Assembly: GCF_014651035.1 (NCBI RefSeq)
Contig: NZ_BMWC01000003.1
Span: 573,464 to 637,463 of the forward strand
DNA from: Streptomyces lomondensis
GTDB taxonomy: Bacteria; Actinomycetota; Actinomycetes; Streptomycetales; Streptomycetaceae
Reading direction: 5' to 3'
DNA length: 64,000 nt
Position numbers and translations under genes: made by a program. The notes under the pieces were generated by a model, which saw only the letters and a program-made list of their open reading frames with translations, did no database searches and was not told the DNA's origin. Below are positions 17,854 to 26,027 of the stretch, piece after piece (within the stretch, counting starts at the first letter, position 1; each line of letters starts with the position of its first letter).

Positions 17854-18432
17854 ATGCGCAAGACGACGCAGCGCACCAGACGAGCGATCGCTCTGGGGCT
17901 CGCGGCCGCCGCCCTCGGCGGTGGCCTCACCCTCGGCAGCTCCGGCGCGGCCGTGGCCCAGCCCATCCCGCCATCGGGCCCGAACCAGAGCAACAACAAC
18001 CCGCCGGCGGGGGTCTTCGGCAGCCAGGCTCAGCACCAGCCCGCGCCGCACGACATGACCCGGGGGATCGGCTACTGGTACGACCAGCAGTGGCCGAACT
18101 GGCACAACATCGGCGACCGGCAGTGGTTCCCCGGTCATCCTGTCCGGGACGCTCGGACCGGCCAGACCGTGCAGACCATCATCTACACCGGAGGTCGGTA
18201 CCAGGATTACGACGGGCGACTGCGGGCGTTCATGAACGCCGGCCTGGCGGGGACGAGCAGCATCGGCTACCGGGGGACCTTCCAGGAGTACAACACGACT
18301 GTCTACACGGGGACGGGGAACAGCAACGTTCCCCGGCGCGACGCACGTCGGATCGTCCGGGCCCTGACCACGGGTGATGTGTGGTGGACGAATGACCACT
18401 ACAGCACGTTCCACTACCTTGGCCGACTCTGA
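17854..18432 (+). CDS. Secreted RNase Sa/N1-like ribonuclease
   Basis: A 192-residue exported protein: signal peptide 1-35 ending AVAQ, a Pro/Asn/Gln-rich linker to about 65, then a C-terminal domain resembling microbial guanyl-specific RNases. The matches to RNase Sa are the ones that matter: E145 in FQEYNT (HEYT in Sa), R165/R166 in DARRIV (GTRRII) and H182 in NDHYSTF (GDHYATF). It would cleave RNA 3' of G by a 2',3'-cyclic intermediate. The N-terminal half of the domain is longer than in RNase Sa. No barstar-like immunity gene is next to it. ATG 17854 has AGGAGAAG upstream. A hairpin terminator follows. Confidence 0.65.
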   Translation: MRKTTQRTRRAIALGLAAAALGGGLTLGSSGAAVAQPIPPSGPNQSNNNPPAGVFGSQAQHQPAPHDMTRGIGYWYDQQWPNWHNIGDRQWFPGHPVRDARTGQTVQTIIYTGGRYQDYDGRLRAFMNAGLAGTSSIGYRGTFQEYNTTVYTGTGNSNVPRRDARRIVRALTTGDVWWTNDHYSTFHYLGRL

Positions 18433-18445
18433 GCACTGACCCCTG

Positions 18446-18469
18446 GGCGGGCCGCACGCACGGCCCGCC
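18446..18469 (+). terminator. Stem-loop after the ribonuclease gene
   Basis: A perfect 9-bp GC stem (18446-18454 with 18461-18469) and a 6-base loop start 14 bases after the stop. Confidence 0.55.
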
Positions 18470-18536
18470 GGGCAGGGGCCCAGACCATCGGATACGCCTC
18501 ACGAACGGCTGCGGTGCAGCAGGGTTCCGAGACCGT

Positions 18537-18911
18537 ATGCTCACGGACATGTCGATCGTCGCCACCCTCGCGGTGCTGGCCATAGCAGCGCTGCATTTCT
18601 ACATCTTGGTCCTGGAGATGTTCCTGTGGACCACGCCCCGAGCCAGAGCCTCCTTCGGCACTACGACGGAGTTCGCCGCCTCCACCAAGGCTCTGGCCGC
18701 CAACCAGGGCCTGTACAACGGGTTCCTCGCCGCGGGCCTGGTATGGGGTGCGGTCACCGCCGATCCGGTCGGTTTCCAGGCGAAGGTATTTTTCCTGGTG
18801 TGTGTTGCGGTCGCCGGGGCTTATGGGGCGGCGACTTCCAGCCGTCGGATCCTGTTCATTCAGGCGGTGCCGGCGCTGCTGGTCCTGGCGCTGGTGGTCG
18901 CGGCCCGCTGA
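18537..18911 (+). CDS. DUF1304 family membrane protein
   Basis: About 120 residues with four hydrophobic helices, no charged domains, and the family's conserved pieces: HFYILVLEMFLW near the start and ALAANQGLYNGFLAAGLVWG in the middle, then KVFFLVCVAVAGAYGA. DUF1304 proteins are small inner-membrane proteins of unknown function. The listed start gives 124 residues. ATG 18549 gives a product whose first helix begins as in relatives and may be the true one, but neither has a good ribosome site. It is a single gene convergent with the AraC remnant. Confidence 0.8.
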   Translation: MLTDMSIVATLAVLAIAALHFYILVLEMFLWTTPRARASFGTTTEFAASTKALAANQGLYNGFLAAGLVWGAVTADPVGFQAKVFFLVCVAVAGAYGAATSSRRILFIQAVPALLVLALVVAAR

Positions 18912-18926
18912 GCTTTCCTCACGGGC

Positions 18927-19637
18927 TCAGGACGGAGGTAGCCGCCGCCGACCACCCCCGTGGGTGTCCGCTGCGCGACCCTCGGCGAGGCTGCAGGGGG
19001 GTGATGCCTGGAGATCAGGGCCGAGCCCGTCGTGCGGCTTCTCATATGGCTGCTCATCGTTTTCCCCGGTGCCTTGGCGCGCCATGGTCCGGAAGGCGAT
19101 GGGGGACTGGCCGGTGCGTTGCTGGAAGAACTTGCTGAAGTTGGTGGCGCTGGAGAAGCCGAGGTGTGTGGCGATCCGGGAGGCGGGCTGGTCGCCGTGG
19201 GCGAGTAGCCGCTTGGCTTCCAGAATGACCCGGCGGTCGATGTACTCCTTGGCGCTGACGCCGGCTGCGGAGAGTGCGGCGCGCGAGAGGGTGCGCGCGG
19301 AGTATCCGAGGGCCCGAGCGTAGTCGTCCAGGCGGCGGGGGAGGTGGGCGAGGCGCAGGACGAGGGCGGCCAGAAGGTGGCGCAGTACCGAAACGTGGGC
19401 CTCGACCGGCAATTCTCCCAGGGCCCGGAACTCGCCCCTGAGATGGTCGAGGGCCGTGGACAGGGCATCGTCTTCGGTCTCCGAGGTCAGGACGACTGGG
19501 GCGTACGGATCGTCCACTCGGGCGAGAGCGGAGGTGGCGGAGTCCAGGAAGCCTGGCTGGAACAAGATCAGGGTGCCCTCCGCCTGTGAGAGGCCGGTTC
19601 GTAAGGTGATGTCCGTTTCCAGCTGAGGTTGGAGCAA
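18927..19637 (-). pseudogene. AraC-family regulator missing its N-terminal sensor domain
   Basis: The C-terminal two-thirds of an AraC regulator remain. A short tail of the sensor cupin (LILFQPGFL) is followed by a linker. Then come the two helix-turn-helix motifs, around YSARTLSRAALSAAGVSAKEYI and ASRIATHLGFSSATNFSKFF, with the family ending RTGQSPIAFR. AraC proteins of this type are about 290-300 residues, and here homology starts abruptly near 19600 where an unrelated decayed gene begins. The only start available is a TTG with no ribosome site. An insertion or deletion at about 19600-19640 evidently removed the first 60-90 residues. Confidence 0.75.
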
Positions 19638-19639
19638 GG

Positions 19640-20052
19640 TCGCTGGTGGAGGTTCCGTCGACTATTGCTTCTCTGGGTGAAGTTGCCGCTGTCGGCCTCG
19701 GTGAGGATCTCGAGTTTGACCAGGCGTTTCAGCTTGGCGCGGGTTCCTTCGATGTTCTTCGGCAGCAGTTCGTGGCCGAGGGCTTCGCAGACGTCCTTGG
19801 CCCGTAGCGGCCCGGTCGCGTGGTTGAAGGCGGCGAGGATGCGGGGGTAGTCCGGGTGCTCTGGCAAGTCCGGCGTGGTGGCGGGGAGCCGGTCGGCGAG
19901 GCTGGTGAGGGTCTTGCGGGTGATCGCGAGGTCCCGGTGAGTCCGAGGCGGCTGGCCGGTTCGTCCACGGCGGCGCGCTCCTGGTCGGTCAGGTTCGCGC
20001 GTACGCCCAGGGAGATGCCCACGTCGGGGTCGTCGAGTGTCGGTGTCATCAT
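19640..20052 (-). pseudogene. Frameshifted small protein of unrecognised family
   Basis: From ATG 20052 one frame encodes MMTPTLDDPDVGISLGV and LTDQERAAVDE. Near 19940 the reading must shift to continue as THRDLAITRKTL, then DYPRILAAFNHATG and AKDVCEALGHELLPKNIE, ending LEILTEADSGNFTQ near 19670. The composite (about 125 residues) looks like a genuine protein with a winged-helix-like C-terminal half (AKDVCEALG...TRAKLKRL), but the frameshift breaks it. It adjoins the truncated AraC gene, and its arrival may have caused that truncation. Family unknown to me. Confidence 0.55.
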
Positions 20053-20295
20053 GGCGGCGCCGACGAACGGGGTGGTGTCGGGCAGGCGCCTGCTCTATGG
20101 CCCTCGCAGGCGCCTCTACCTGCGTGTTACAGCACCACTCACATGTCGGCAGATCGTTGTGGAGCGTAGCGGGACCGCATGAAGTCCTGGCGGCGCCCAT
20201 CCCCGCCAATAAGCGTGCCTTTCATCCCATTAGACCCCTTTCTTGTGATCTAGGACTATGTGTGCCGCACAGCCAATCCGACCAGGGGGACGGGG

Positions 20296-20523
20296 ATGAC
20301 TGAACGGATCGGCTCATGGGCGGAGGGGAGGGCTCGCGCCGCCGGGATCGTTGAACGACTCAATGTTCAGCGCCCTCTCGCCCTGGCTGCGGCGGCCAAC
20401 CCCATGCTGGCAATCGAGCACCTCGGCTACGCTTTTGAGGCCGAGGCGCGCCACGTGATAGCGGACCGGCTACGGCTGGCCCCGACGACGGCGGACGGTT
20501 CACCGGGTGTCGCGATGAGGTAG
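20296..20523 (+). CDS. Small hypothetical protein, possibly truncated
   Basis: ATG 20296 with a G-rich site (GGGGGAC) opens a 75-residue frame. The core (GIVERLNVQRPLALAAAANPMLAIEHLGY followed by EARHVIADRLR) has helix-forming composition and an AAANPxLAxxxLGY pattern that I have seen in short streptomycete proteins, without known function. The last 15 residues lose that character, and the flanking DNA on the right is decayed. The 3' end may therefore be broken. No operon partner. Confidence 0.45.
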   Translation: MTERIGSWAEGRARAAGIVERLNVQRPLALAAAANPMLAIEHLGYAFEAEARHVIADRLRLAPTTADGSPGVAMR

Positions 20524-20955
20524 CTGCCCTCGTGGGGCGGCGAGTTGATCCCGATGGAGTCGGCGATGTGCGCCAGCTCCTTGATGAACTCCCGGCCCTT
20601 GGGGCATCGACGTGAGACTGAAAGCCCGTTTCTCTCAGGCGGCTTCGCCGGGGACGTCGTGAGGATTGTCGATCGACCGTTCCAGGTACTCTCGGATGAT
20701 GGCGGTGGCGGTTGTCAGCACATGCCGGATCTGCTGCTGGTGCGCATCGACGAGCTTGTGACGGTGGTGCACGTCAAGCCGCCGGGGCGGCCCCAGGAAG
20801 CGAAGTGCGCTGAGCAGTTGGGCCGGGAGCGGCGCTGTGCCTGCCCGGAGTGCTGGGACTTTCCCTGGAGAGCGGTTGTGCGGCCTTCGACTATTCTGTG
20901 CTCCTGGCCGGTCTTGAAGGAGGGTCCGTGGCTGGGAATCGCCCTCCCGCGTGGT
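20524..20955 (-). other. Decayed coding stretch with unidentified fragments
   Basis: Two start-less minus-strand fragments have real-protein composition. About 20480-20600 encodes GREFIKELAHIADSIGINSP followed by PHEGSYLIATPGE. About 20635-20850 encodes LLSALRFLGPPRRLDVHHRH and IRHVLTTATAIIREYLERS, ending at a TGA (20635-20637). I recognise neither family. They mark lost genes beside the phenazine cluster's left border. Confidence 0.4.
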
Positions 20956-21966
20956 TCACCCTCGGCGAGAAGGCGGTCCTGCGGACGGGCTCGGGCCCAC
21001 TGCCTTGAGTGTCCGTAGAACCGGGGCCGTCTCCAGGCTGCTGATTGCCTTGACCGTGCCCAGGCCGTGGGTGAGGTAGTGGTACAGGGCTGCGGTGTCC
21101 CGGCATAGGGCGTGCGCCACGAGATTGGTGGGACCAGTGGTGTGGGCCACGAAAGCCAGCTCGTCATGACGGGCCAGGGATGCGGCCACCTCGTCGAGAC
21201 GGGCCGGGGCGACCACCATCCACAACAGGACCTTGACACTGCCACCCAGGAGCGCGGGATCGATCTCTATGTCGAAGAAGATCGCCCCGCAGGCGCGCAG
21301 GTGATCCAGTCGGCGCGAGACCGTCGCCGGTGACCAGCCGGTGTCGGCGGCGAGTTCGGCGACGGCGGCCCGCCCGTCCCGTCGCAGCGCGTCCATCAGG
21401 GCGTGATCGGCGGGGGAAAGCTGCATCTGACGGTAGCGGTCCGGGGTCGGCGTCCCGCCGTACCCGGTGAACCTCGTTCCGCACAGCATCCGTTGCTGCT
21501 GCGGGGTCAGCGCGTTGGCGCTCATGCGCCATGGGGTGCGCCAGCCCAGGTAGCTGTGCAGCAGGTGGTGGGCGGAGACGGCCGTGAGTCCCACGCTGGG
21601 TGGCAGTTCGTGCAGGAGGAGGGAGTGACCGTGTGCGGTGCCCAGGGGGGTCTCCAGCACGGCGACGATCTCGGTGCCCCCGCCGGTGAGGTACACCCAC
21701 GAGGTGTCCGGGCGGCGTACCAAGGCGTGCGCGAGGTCCAGGGCGGTCTCGGGGTCGGCGGTCAGTCGCAGCAGCCATTGTTCATGGCCCGTCAGCTGGT
21801 GGTCGGGCAGCCCGACGACGCGCAGAGCAGCTTGCTCGCGGAGCCGCTCGTAGCGGCGGGAGACCGTCTGCGGGGACACTGCCAGAACGGTGGCCAGCTG
21901 GGTGAAGGAGGCGCGCCCGTCGATGTGCAGCGCGTGGATCAGGGCGCGGTCGAGTCCGTCGAGCAT
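20956..21966 (-). CDS. AsnC/Lrp-family regulator with two HTH-plus-RAM units (copy 1)
   Basis: A 336-residue transcription regulator in the double form common in actinomycetes. It has an AsnC helix-turn-helix at 1-50 (LIHALHIDGRASFTQL...SPQTVSRRY), a ligand-binding-like region, a second HTH near 190-235 (LMDALRRDGRAAVAEL...SPATVSRRL) and a second RAM-type domain. ATG 21966 is chosen over GTG 21984 because GAAGGAT sits at the right distance, the same sequence as in its paralogue at 28586. It ends the left side of the phenazine region, 124 bases downstream of the EhpG-like gene. Probably one of a pair of cluster regulators. Confidence 0.85.
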   Translation of the reverse strand: MLDGLDRALIHALHIDGRASFTQLATVLAVSPQTVSRRYERLREQAALRVVGLPDHQLTGHEQWLLRLTADPETALDLAHALVRRPDTSWVYLTGGGTEIVAVLETPLGTAHGHSLLLHELPPSVGLTAVSAHHLLHSYLGWRTPWRMSANALTPQQQRMLCGTRFTGYGGTPTPDRYRQMQLSPADHALMDALRRDGRAAVAELAADTGWSPATVSRRLDHLRACGAIFFDIEIDPALLGGSVKVLLWMVVAPARLDEVAASLARHDELAFVAHTTGPTNLVAHALCRDTAALYHYLTHGLGTVKAISSLETAPVLRTLKAVGPSPSAGPPSRRG

Positions 21967-22090
21967 TCGCACACCATCCTTCACGCACCCTGCGGCGCAG
22001 GATGAGACACACGGCCGCCGACGGGGAGGTGAAGCCCTTCCCTCGTCGGCGGGGGCGATGGGGATTCATCGCCACGGGCAACGGAATCGG

Positions 22091-23476
22091 TCAGTCCCTG
22101 ATCACCGACTTGCAGCGCATCAGGAACTCGGCGAGGTAGCCGTCGTGCGGCAGCCCGGACTCCATCCAGTACGTCCGGTGGTTCCCCACGTACACGTTGC
22201 TGATCGACGGCTCCTCCACCAGCTCGGCCACCAGCCGGTCGTCGTGCGTGACCGCCGTCAGGACCAGGCTGTTCCGCAGGGGTGGGAGGCCCGCCTCGCG
22301 CGTCCAGGGCGCCACCCACACGCAGGGGAAGGGGAGTTCCACGGCGGCCTGCGGCGCGTCGGGCCGGTCGAGCTGGTGGACCGCGGCGCGCAGTACGGCG
22401 CTGCCGTCGCCGAGTTCGTCCAGCATGCCTTCGCCGCCGAGCCATGGCCTGGTGCCGCTCGCCTGGTGCAGCAGATGGGCTTCGAGCGCCTTGGCGGTGG
22501 CCAGCGGCTGGACGGGGAAGGCCGCCGCCGGATCTTCCGGGGGCAGGCTCGGGACGGCCGCCAGGCGTTCAGCGAGCGCGGCGCACAGCGGGGCGGGATC
22601 ACCCTCCACGAAGAGGGCCGTCGTGTTGACGCAGCCCGTGCCGCCATGACCGCTCACCGAGTCGACGATCGTGTCGAGGTGCTCCCGCCAGTCCACCTCC
22701 CGGGTCAGCAGGATCTTCGACCGGCCCGGACCCTGGGTCAGCACCGACGGGTCGCTTGCGTACTTGCGCACCACGTCCTCACCGCCGTACACCAGCCCGA
22801 GGTCGGCGCCCCGCAACAGCGCGTCCGCGGTGGTGTGGTCGGTCGGCAGCAGCGCCACTTGGTCGTCGCCGAAGCCGGCCGCTCGGAGTGCCGTGACCAG
22901 TCGGTGAGGGGTGAATGGTTCGCGTCGGGACGGCCGTACGGCGACGCGGTAGCCCAGCGCGAGTGCCTCCGGCCACAGGCTGTGCGGCCCGGGATGGTTG
23001 CCGGCTGCGTGCACCGCGAACACGTTCCCGCTCCGGACCCACACCGCGCGCCCGGTGCGGGTCAGCGGATCGTCCCACCGGTGCACCGCCCCGGTCGGTC
23101 GGGCGTGCTCCACGCTGTAGTGGGCCTTGCGCAACCGTGCCGCGATGGCTGTTGCGGTGGCTTGCACCACGGAGATCGGTGTTCCGCCGACGCGGCTGAC
23201 CCGGTAGGCGTACGCGTCGGGTGTCAGGCCGTTCAGGGTGGCGGTGGCGAAGAGTTCGGCGGCCCGGCCGATCATGCCGATCCGCTCGTCTGGCGCGGGG
23301 GTGGCGGCCCGGTGCATGGCCTTCATCGTCTGATCGACGAACAGGGGAGGTACGAGGCTGAGTTCGGCACTCTCCTGGCCCGCGACGTCGGTCACCGCCA
23401 GGCGGTTGTGGGCTCGGTACGGTCCTCGGGCGCCCAGGGCGTCGAGCGGGACCACGTCGGATCGGGGCGCGTTCAT
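22091..23476 (-). CDS. EhpG-like phenazine carboxylate reductase (aldehyde-dehydrogenase/LuxC-type)
   Basis: 461 residues resembling LuxC-type acyl reductases, with the aldehyde dehydrogenase core. The nucleotide-binding part includes VFAVHAAGNHPGPHSLWPEA, and the probable catalytic Cys is in HGGTGCVNTT near residue 280. In the Pantoea D-alanylgriseoluteic acid pathway the EhpF/EhpG pair activates and reduces one carboxyl of phenazine-1,6-dicarboxylate to the aldehyde. The same pairing here, with the EhpF-like gene overlapping by ATGA at 23476, supports the same job. This is inferred from family and neighbourhood. It would supply an aldehyde or hydroxymethyl for later steps. Confidence 0.75.
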   Translation of the reverse strand: MNAPRSDVVPLDALGARGPYRAHNRLAVTDVAGQESAELSLVPPLFVDQTMKAMHRAATPAPDERIGMIGRAAELFATATLNGLTPDAYAYRVSRVGGTPISVVQATATAIAARLRKAHYSVEHARPTGAVHRWDDPLTRTGRAVWVRSGNVFAVHAAGNHPGPHSLWPEALALGYRVAVRPSRREPFTPHRLVTALRAAGFGDDQVALLPTDHTTADALLRGADLGLVYGGEDVVRKYASDPSVLTQGPGRSKILLTREVDWREHLDTIVDSVSGHGGTGCVNTTALFVEGDPAPLCAALAERLAAVPSLPPEDPAAAFPVQPLATAKALEAHLLHQASGTRPWLGGEGMLDELGDGSAVLRAAVHQLDRPDAPQAAVELPFPCVWVAPWTREAGLPPLRNSLVLTAVTHDDRLVAELVEEPSISNVYVGNHRTYWMESGLPHDGYLAEFLMRCKSVIRD

Positions 23477-24573
23477 CAGTACACGCCCTCGATCACGTTC
23501 TCGTTCTCGAAGGTTGTCACCGCGGCGATGTCGGCCACCGCGTCGCCTGTGTGTCCGGCGAGCGGTTCGATCCGGGTCGCCGTGTCCCGCTCCAGGTTGT
23601 TGGGCAGGAAGAACGACTTGCTGACGTGGTGGACGAGGACGCGGCCTCGGTCCCCGTACCCGACGGGGCGCAGTGTTTCAGGATTGACAACGGAGAACGT
23701 GACGTACGGGCTGTACGGGTCGAAGACGCAGCCGGCGTCGTCCGGCAGGCCCGGGCGTTCGCCGGCGAAGCCGAGGATCATGGTGCTGCCGTAGTTCCCG
23801 CACAGGACGACGTCGGGAAAGATCTCGGTCTTGTAGAGGTAGCGGGAGTCGGGGTCCAGCTGTGTTCCACCCCAGCGGATCGCCCGCACCTTCTCGTTGA
23901 CCAGCTCGGTCAAGTCGTCGCGCCGGGCGATGCGTTCGAGCAGCGGGGGAGTGATCGTCAGGACGCCGATGTCCTGTGTGCGCAGCACGAACGCGGCCTG
24001 GTCGACGAGGTGTTCGGCGTAGGCGTCCGCGTCGGCCCGGCGTCCGGCGGCGATCAGTTTCTTCACCCACCGCGGGTCGAGGTCGAGGGTGAACCCGTGC
24101 CGTCCGTGTGTGGCCGCGGACCTGCGGAAGTACTCGCCGACGATGTGCGGGCCGCTCGGCACAAGGCCGAGCCAGTCGACGCCCCGCTCGAAGCCGTGGG
24201 CGTCGAGGTTGAGGTTGCTCCAGTGGAGCATCCGCTCCAGCCAGTCCCGCAGCAGGACGACGCGCTTCGGTGCCCCGGTGGTGCCGCCGCTCTCGAACAC
24301 TCCTACGACGTCGGGGGTTTGGCCGTACCCACGCGGTATGAGGTCCTGCGTGCGTACGTCCCGCAGCTCGGCCGCCACGTTGGGGAACAGGGTGAGGTCG
24401 TCGTGGGTCCTGATGTCGGTCAAGGGATCGAAGGGCAGGCTCTTGGCCCGTTCCAGCCAGAACGGCGATCCCGTCGGACCGAAGTGCCATGCCATGGCGG
24501 CACGGATCAGCTCGTCCGGCTCCGGCGGGATGTCGAGGGGGAGGTCGAGGACCTCGGTTGCAGCTCGCGACAC
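23476..24573 (-). CDS. EhpF-like adenylate-forming enzyme acting on phenazine carboxylate
   Basis: A 365-residue member of the acyl-adenylating enzyme group, shorter than classical 500-residue ligases, as EhpF is. It shows the phosphate-binding loop VFESGGTTGAPKR near 90-102 and the core motifs IRWGGTQL, CGNYGSTMILG and YGDRGRV. The large C-terminal lid of full ligases is missing or reduced. GTG 24573 has AGGAG about seven bases upstream. Stop and next start overlap (ATGA), so translation is coupled with the EhpG-like reductase. Proposed role: ATP-dependent activation of a carboxyl of the phenazine core for reduction. Confidence 0.75.
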   Translation of the reverse strand: MSRAATEVLDLPLDIPPEPDELIRAAMAWHFGPTGSPFWLERAKSLPFDPLTDIRTHDDLTLFPNVAAELRDVRTQDLIPRGYGQTPDVVGVFESGGTTGAPKRVVLLRDWLERMLHWSNLNLDAHGFERGVDWLGLVPSGPHIVGEYFRRSAATHGRHGFTLDLDPRWVKKLIAAGRRADADAYAEHLVDQAAFVLRTQDIGVLTITPPLLERIARRDDLTELVNEKVRAIRWGGTQLDPDSRYLYKTEIFPDVVLCGNYGSTMILGFAGERPGLPDDAGCVFDPYSPYVTFSVVNPETLRPVGYGDRGRVLVHHVSKSFFLPNNLERDTATRIEPLAGHTGDAVADIAAVTTFENENVIEGVY

Positions 24574-24614
24574 TGGGACTCCTGACTCGGTGCGGAAGTG
24601 GGGCGGTTACGGAG

Positions 24615-25637
24615 CTACAGCTCGACGACGACGGCACCGATGTGCCGTCCCTCGATCACCTCCAGCAGGGTCCGCGGCGCGTTTTCGATGCCCCTGACGC
24701 GCACATGGGGGAAGGTGATCTCTCCCGCCCTGAGCCAGGCACCGAAGCGCTCGGTCCATTCGTCCCTGTCGTCGTAGTCGTCGGAGCTGAAGCCGCGCAT
24801 CTCGATGCGCTTGTGGATGAGCGGCAGCGAGTCCAGCTCGACGGGCGCCGTGGTCCCGGTGCCGTCCGGGGCCAGCTGCCCCGACAGCGCGCCGATGAGC
24901 ACGAACCGGGCGCCCGGGCGCGCCGCGTCCACGGCCGCCCGCAGCTGCTCGCCGCCGACGTTGTCGAAGTAGACGTCGATGCCGTCGGGTGCCGCCTTCG
25001 TCAACTGTTCGGCGAGCGGTCCCTCTCCGCGGACCACCACGTCGTCGTAGCCGAGTTCGGTGCGCAGCCGCTCGGCCTTCTCCCGCGAACCGGTACTGGC
25101 GATGACCCGCTCGGCCCCCAACTGCCGGGCGATGAGTCCGGCCATCGAACCGATGCCGCTGCCTCCGGCGGAGACGAACACCGTGTCCCCGGACCGGAGT
25201 TCGACCCCTCGGGTCAGCGCCGCGTACGCCGTCCACCCCTGCTGGAGGTGAGCGACCGGATCCGGCAGCACGGTACGGTCCAGCAGGGTGCACTCGGCTA
25301 CCGGTACGAGGGCGTACTCGCGCCAGCCGAGCCAGTGGGAGACCAGGTCGCCCGGTCCGAAGCCGCTGTCCGCGGGGGCTTCGACGACTTCGCCGATCGC
25401 CGCGCCGACCAGGGTGTCGCCGGCGGTGAGCACCGGGAACGGGGTGTCCTGGGTCGCGCCCGCGATGAGGATGCGCAGGGTGGCGAAGACGTGGAAGAAG
25501 AGGTTGCGTACCAGCACCTCGCCCTCGCCGGGCGGCACGACGGGGGTCTCGACCACGCCGAAATGCTCCGGGCGGGGCAGCCCGGTCGGCTTGGCGAGAA
25601 GGCGGACTTCTCTCTGGGTGGCGGGCAGAACTGCCAT
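24615..25637 (-). CDS. MDR-superfamily NADP-dependent oxidoreductase (CurA/prostaglandin-reductase type)
   Basis: 340 residues. The N-terminal GroES-like fold runs to about 130 and the Rossmann domain follows, with the dinucleotide motif SAGGSGIGSMAG near residue 150. The zinc ligands of true alcohol dehydrogenases are absent, as in the leukotriene B4 dehydrogenase/CurA branch, which reduces enones or enals with NADPH. ATG 25637 has AGGAG upstream, whereas the longer frame to 25769 has no ribosome site. It is first in a three-gene unit with the EhpF/G-like genes (41-base gap), so it may handle the aldehyde they produce. Its substrate is not known. Confidence 0.8.
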   Translation of the reverse strand: MAVLPATQREVRLLAKPTGLPRPEHFGVVETPVVPPGEGEVLVRNLFFHVFATLRILIAGATQDTPFPVLTAGDTLVGAAIGEVVEAPADSGFGPGDLVSHWLGWREYALVPVAECTLLDRTVLPDPVAHLQQGWTAYAALTRGVELRSGDTVFVSAGGSGIGSMAGLIARQLGAERVIASTGSREKAERLRTELGYDDVVVRGEGPLAEQLTKAAPDGIDVYFDNVGGEQLRAAVDAARPGARFVLIGALSGQLAPDGTGTTAPVELDSLPLIHKRIEMRGFSSDDYDDRDEWTERFGAWLRAGEITFPHVRVRGIENAPRTLLEVIEGRHIGAVVVEL

Positions 25638-26027
25638 GCACGCTCCTGAACTGGATGGACGTAGGGGAATCAAGCCCCGGAGCGCCGGTGGGACCCGGGG
25701 GGACTCCAGCGTGAAGTGATCACGCACGGCCGCTCCAGTCGCGACGGCGGACTGGAGCATTTCTTCCATCGAGGGCGCCCTGTTGAAGGAACCTCACACC
25801 GCGCGCCCGGCCTCATGCGCGGACGACGGTGTCGCCGACGACGTACGCGCACTCGGCGTGGTGTGGGAAATCGACACCAGGAGTGACCCCGATGGAAGGA
25901 ATCCGCCATCTCCCGGCTCTGGCTGGAGCACCCCGTTTCCCCGCCCCACGCTGAGTCGTGGTCGGCCCCGAGGCCCTGCTCGCCGGGGCCGGGCCGGCGT
26001 GTCGACAACGGTGGAGAGGAACCCTCG
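25638..26027. promoter_or_regulatory. Divergent promoter region between the MDR gene and the exporter
   Basis: 390 bases with no supported gene. It must hold the leftward promoter for the MDR-EhpF-EhpG unit and the rightward one for the exporter. I cannot pick out clear -35/-10 boxes. The exporter's ribosome site GGAGAGGAA lies just before 26028. Confidence 0.5.
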
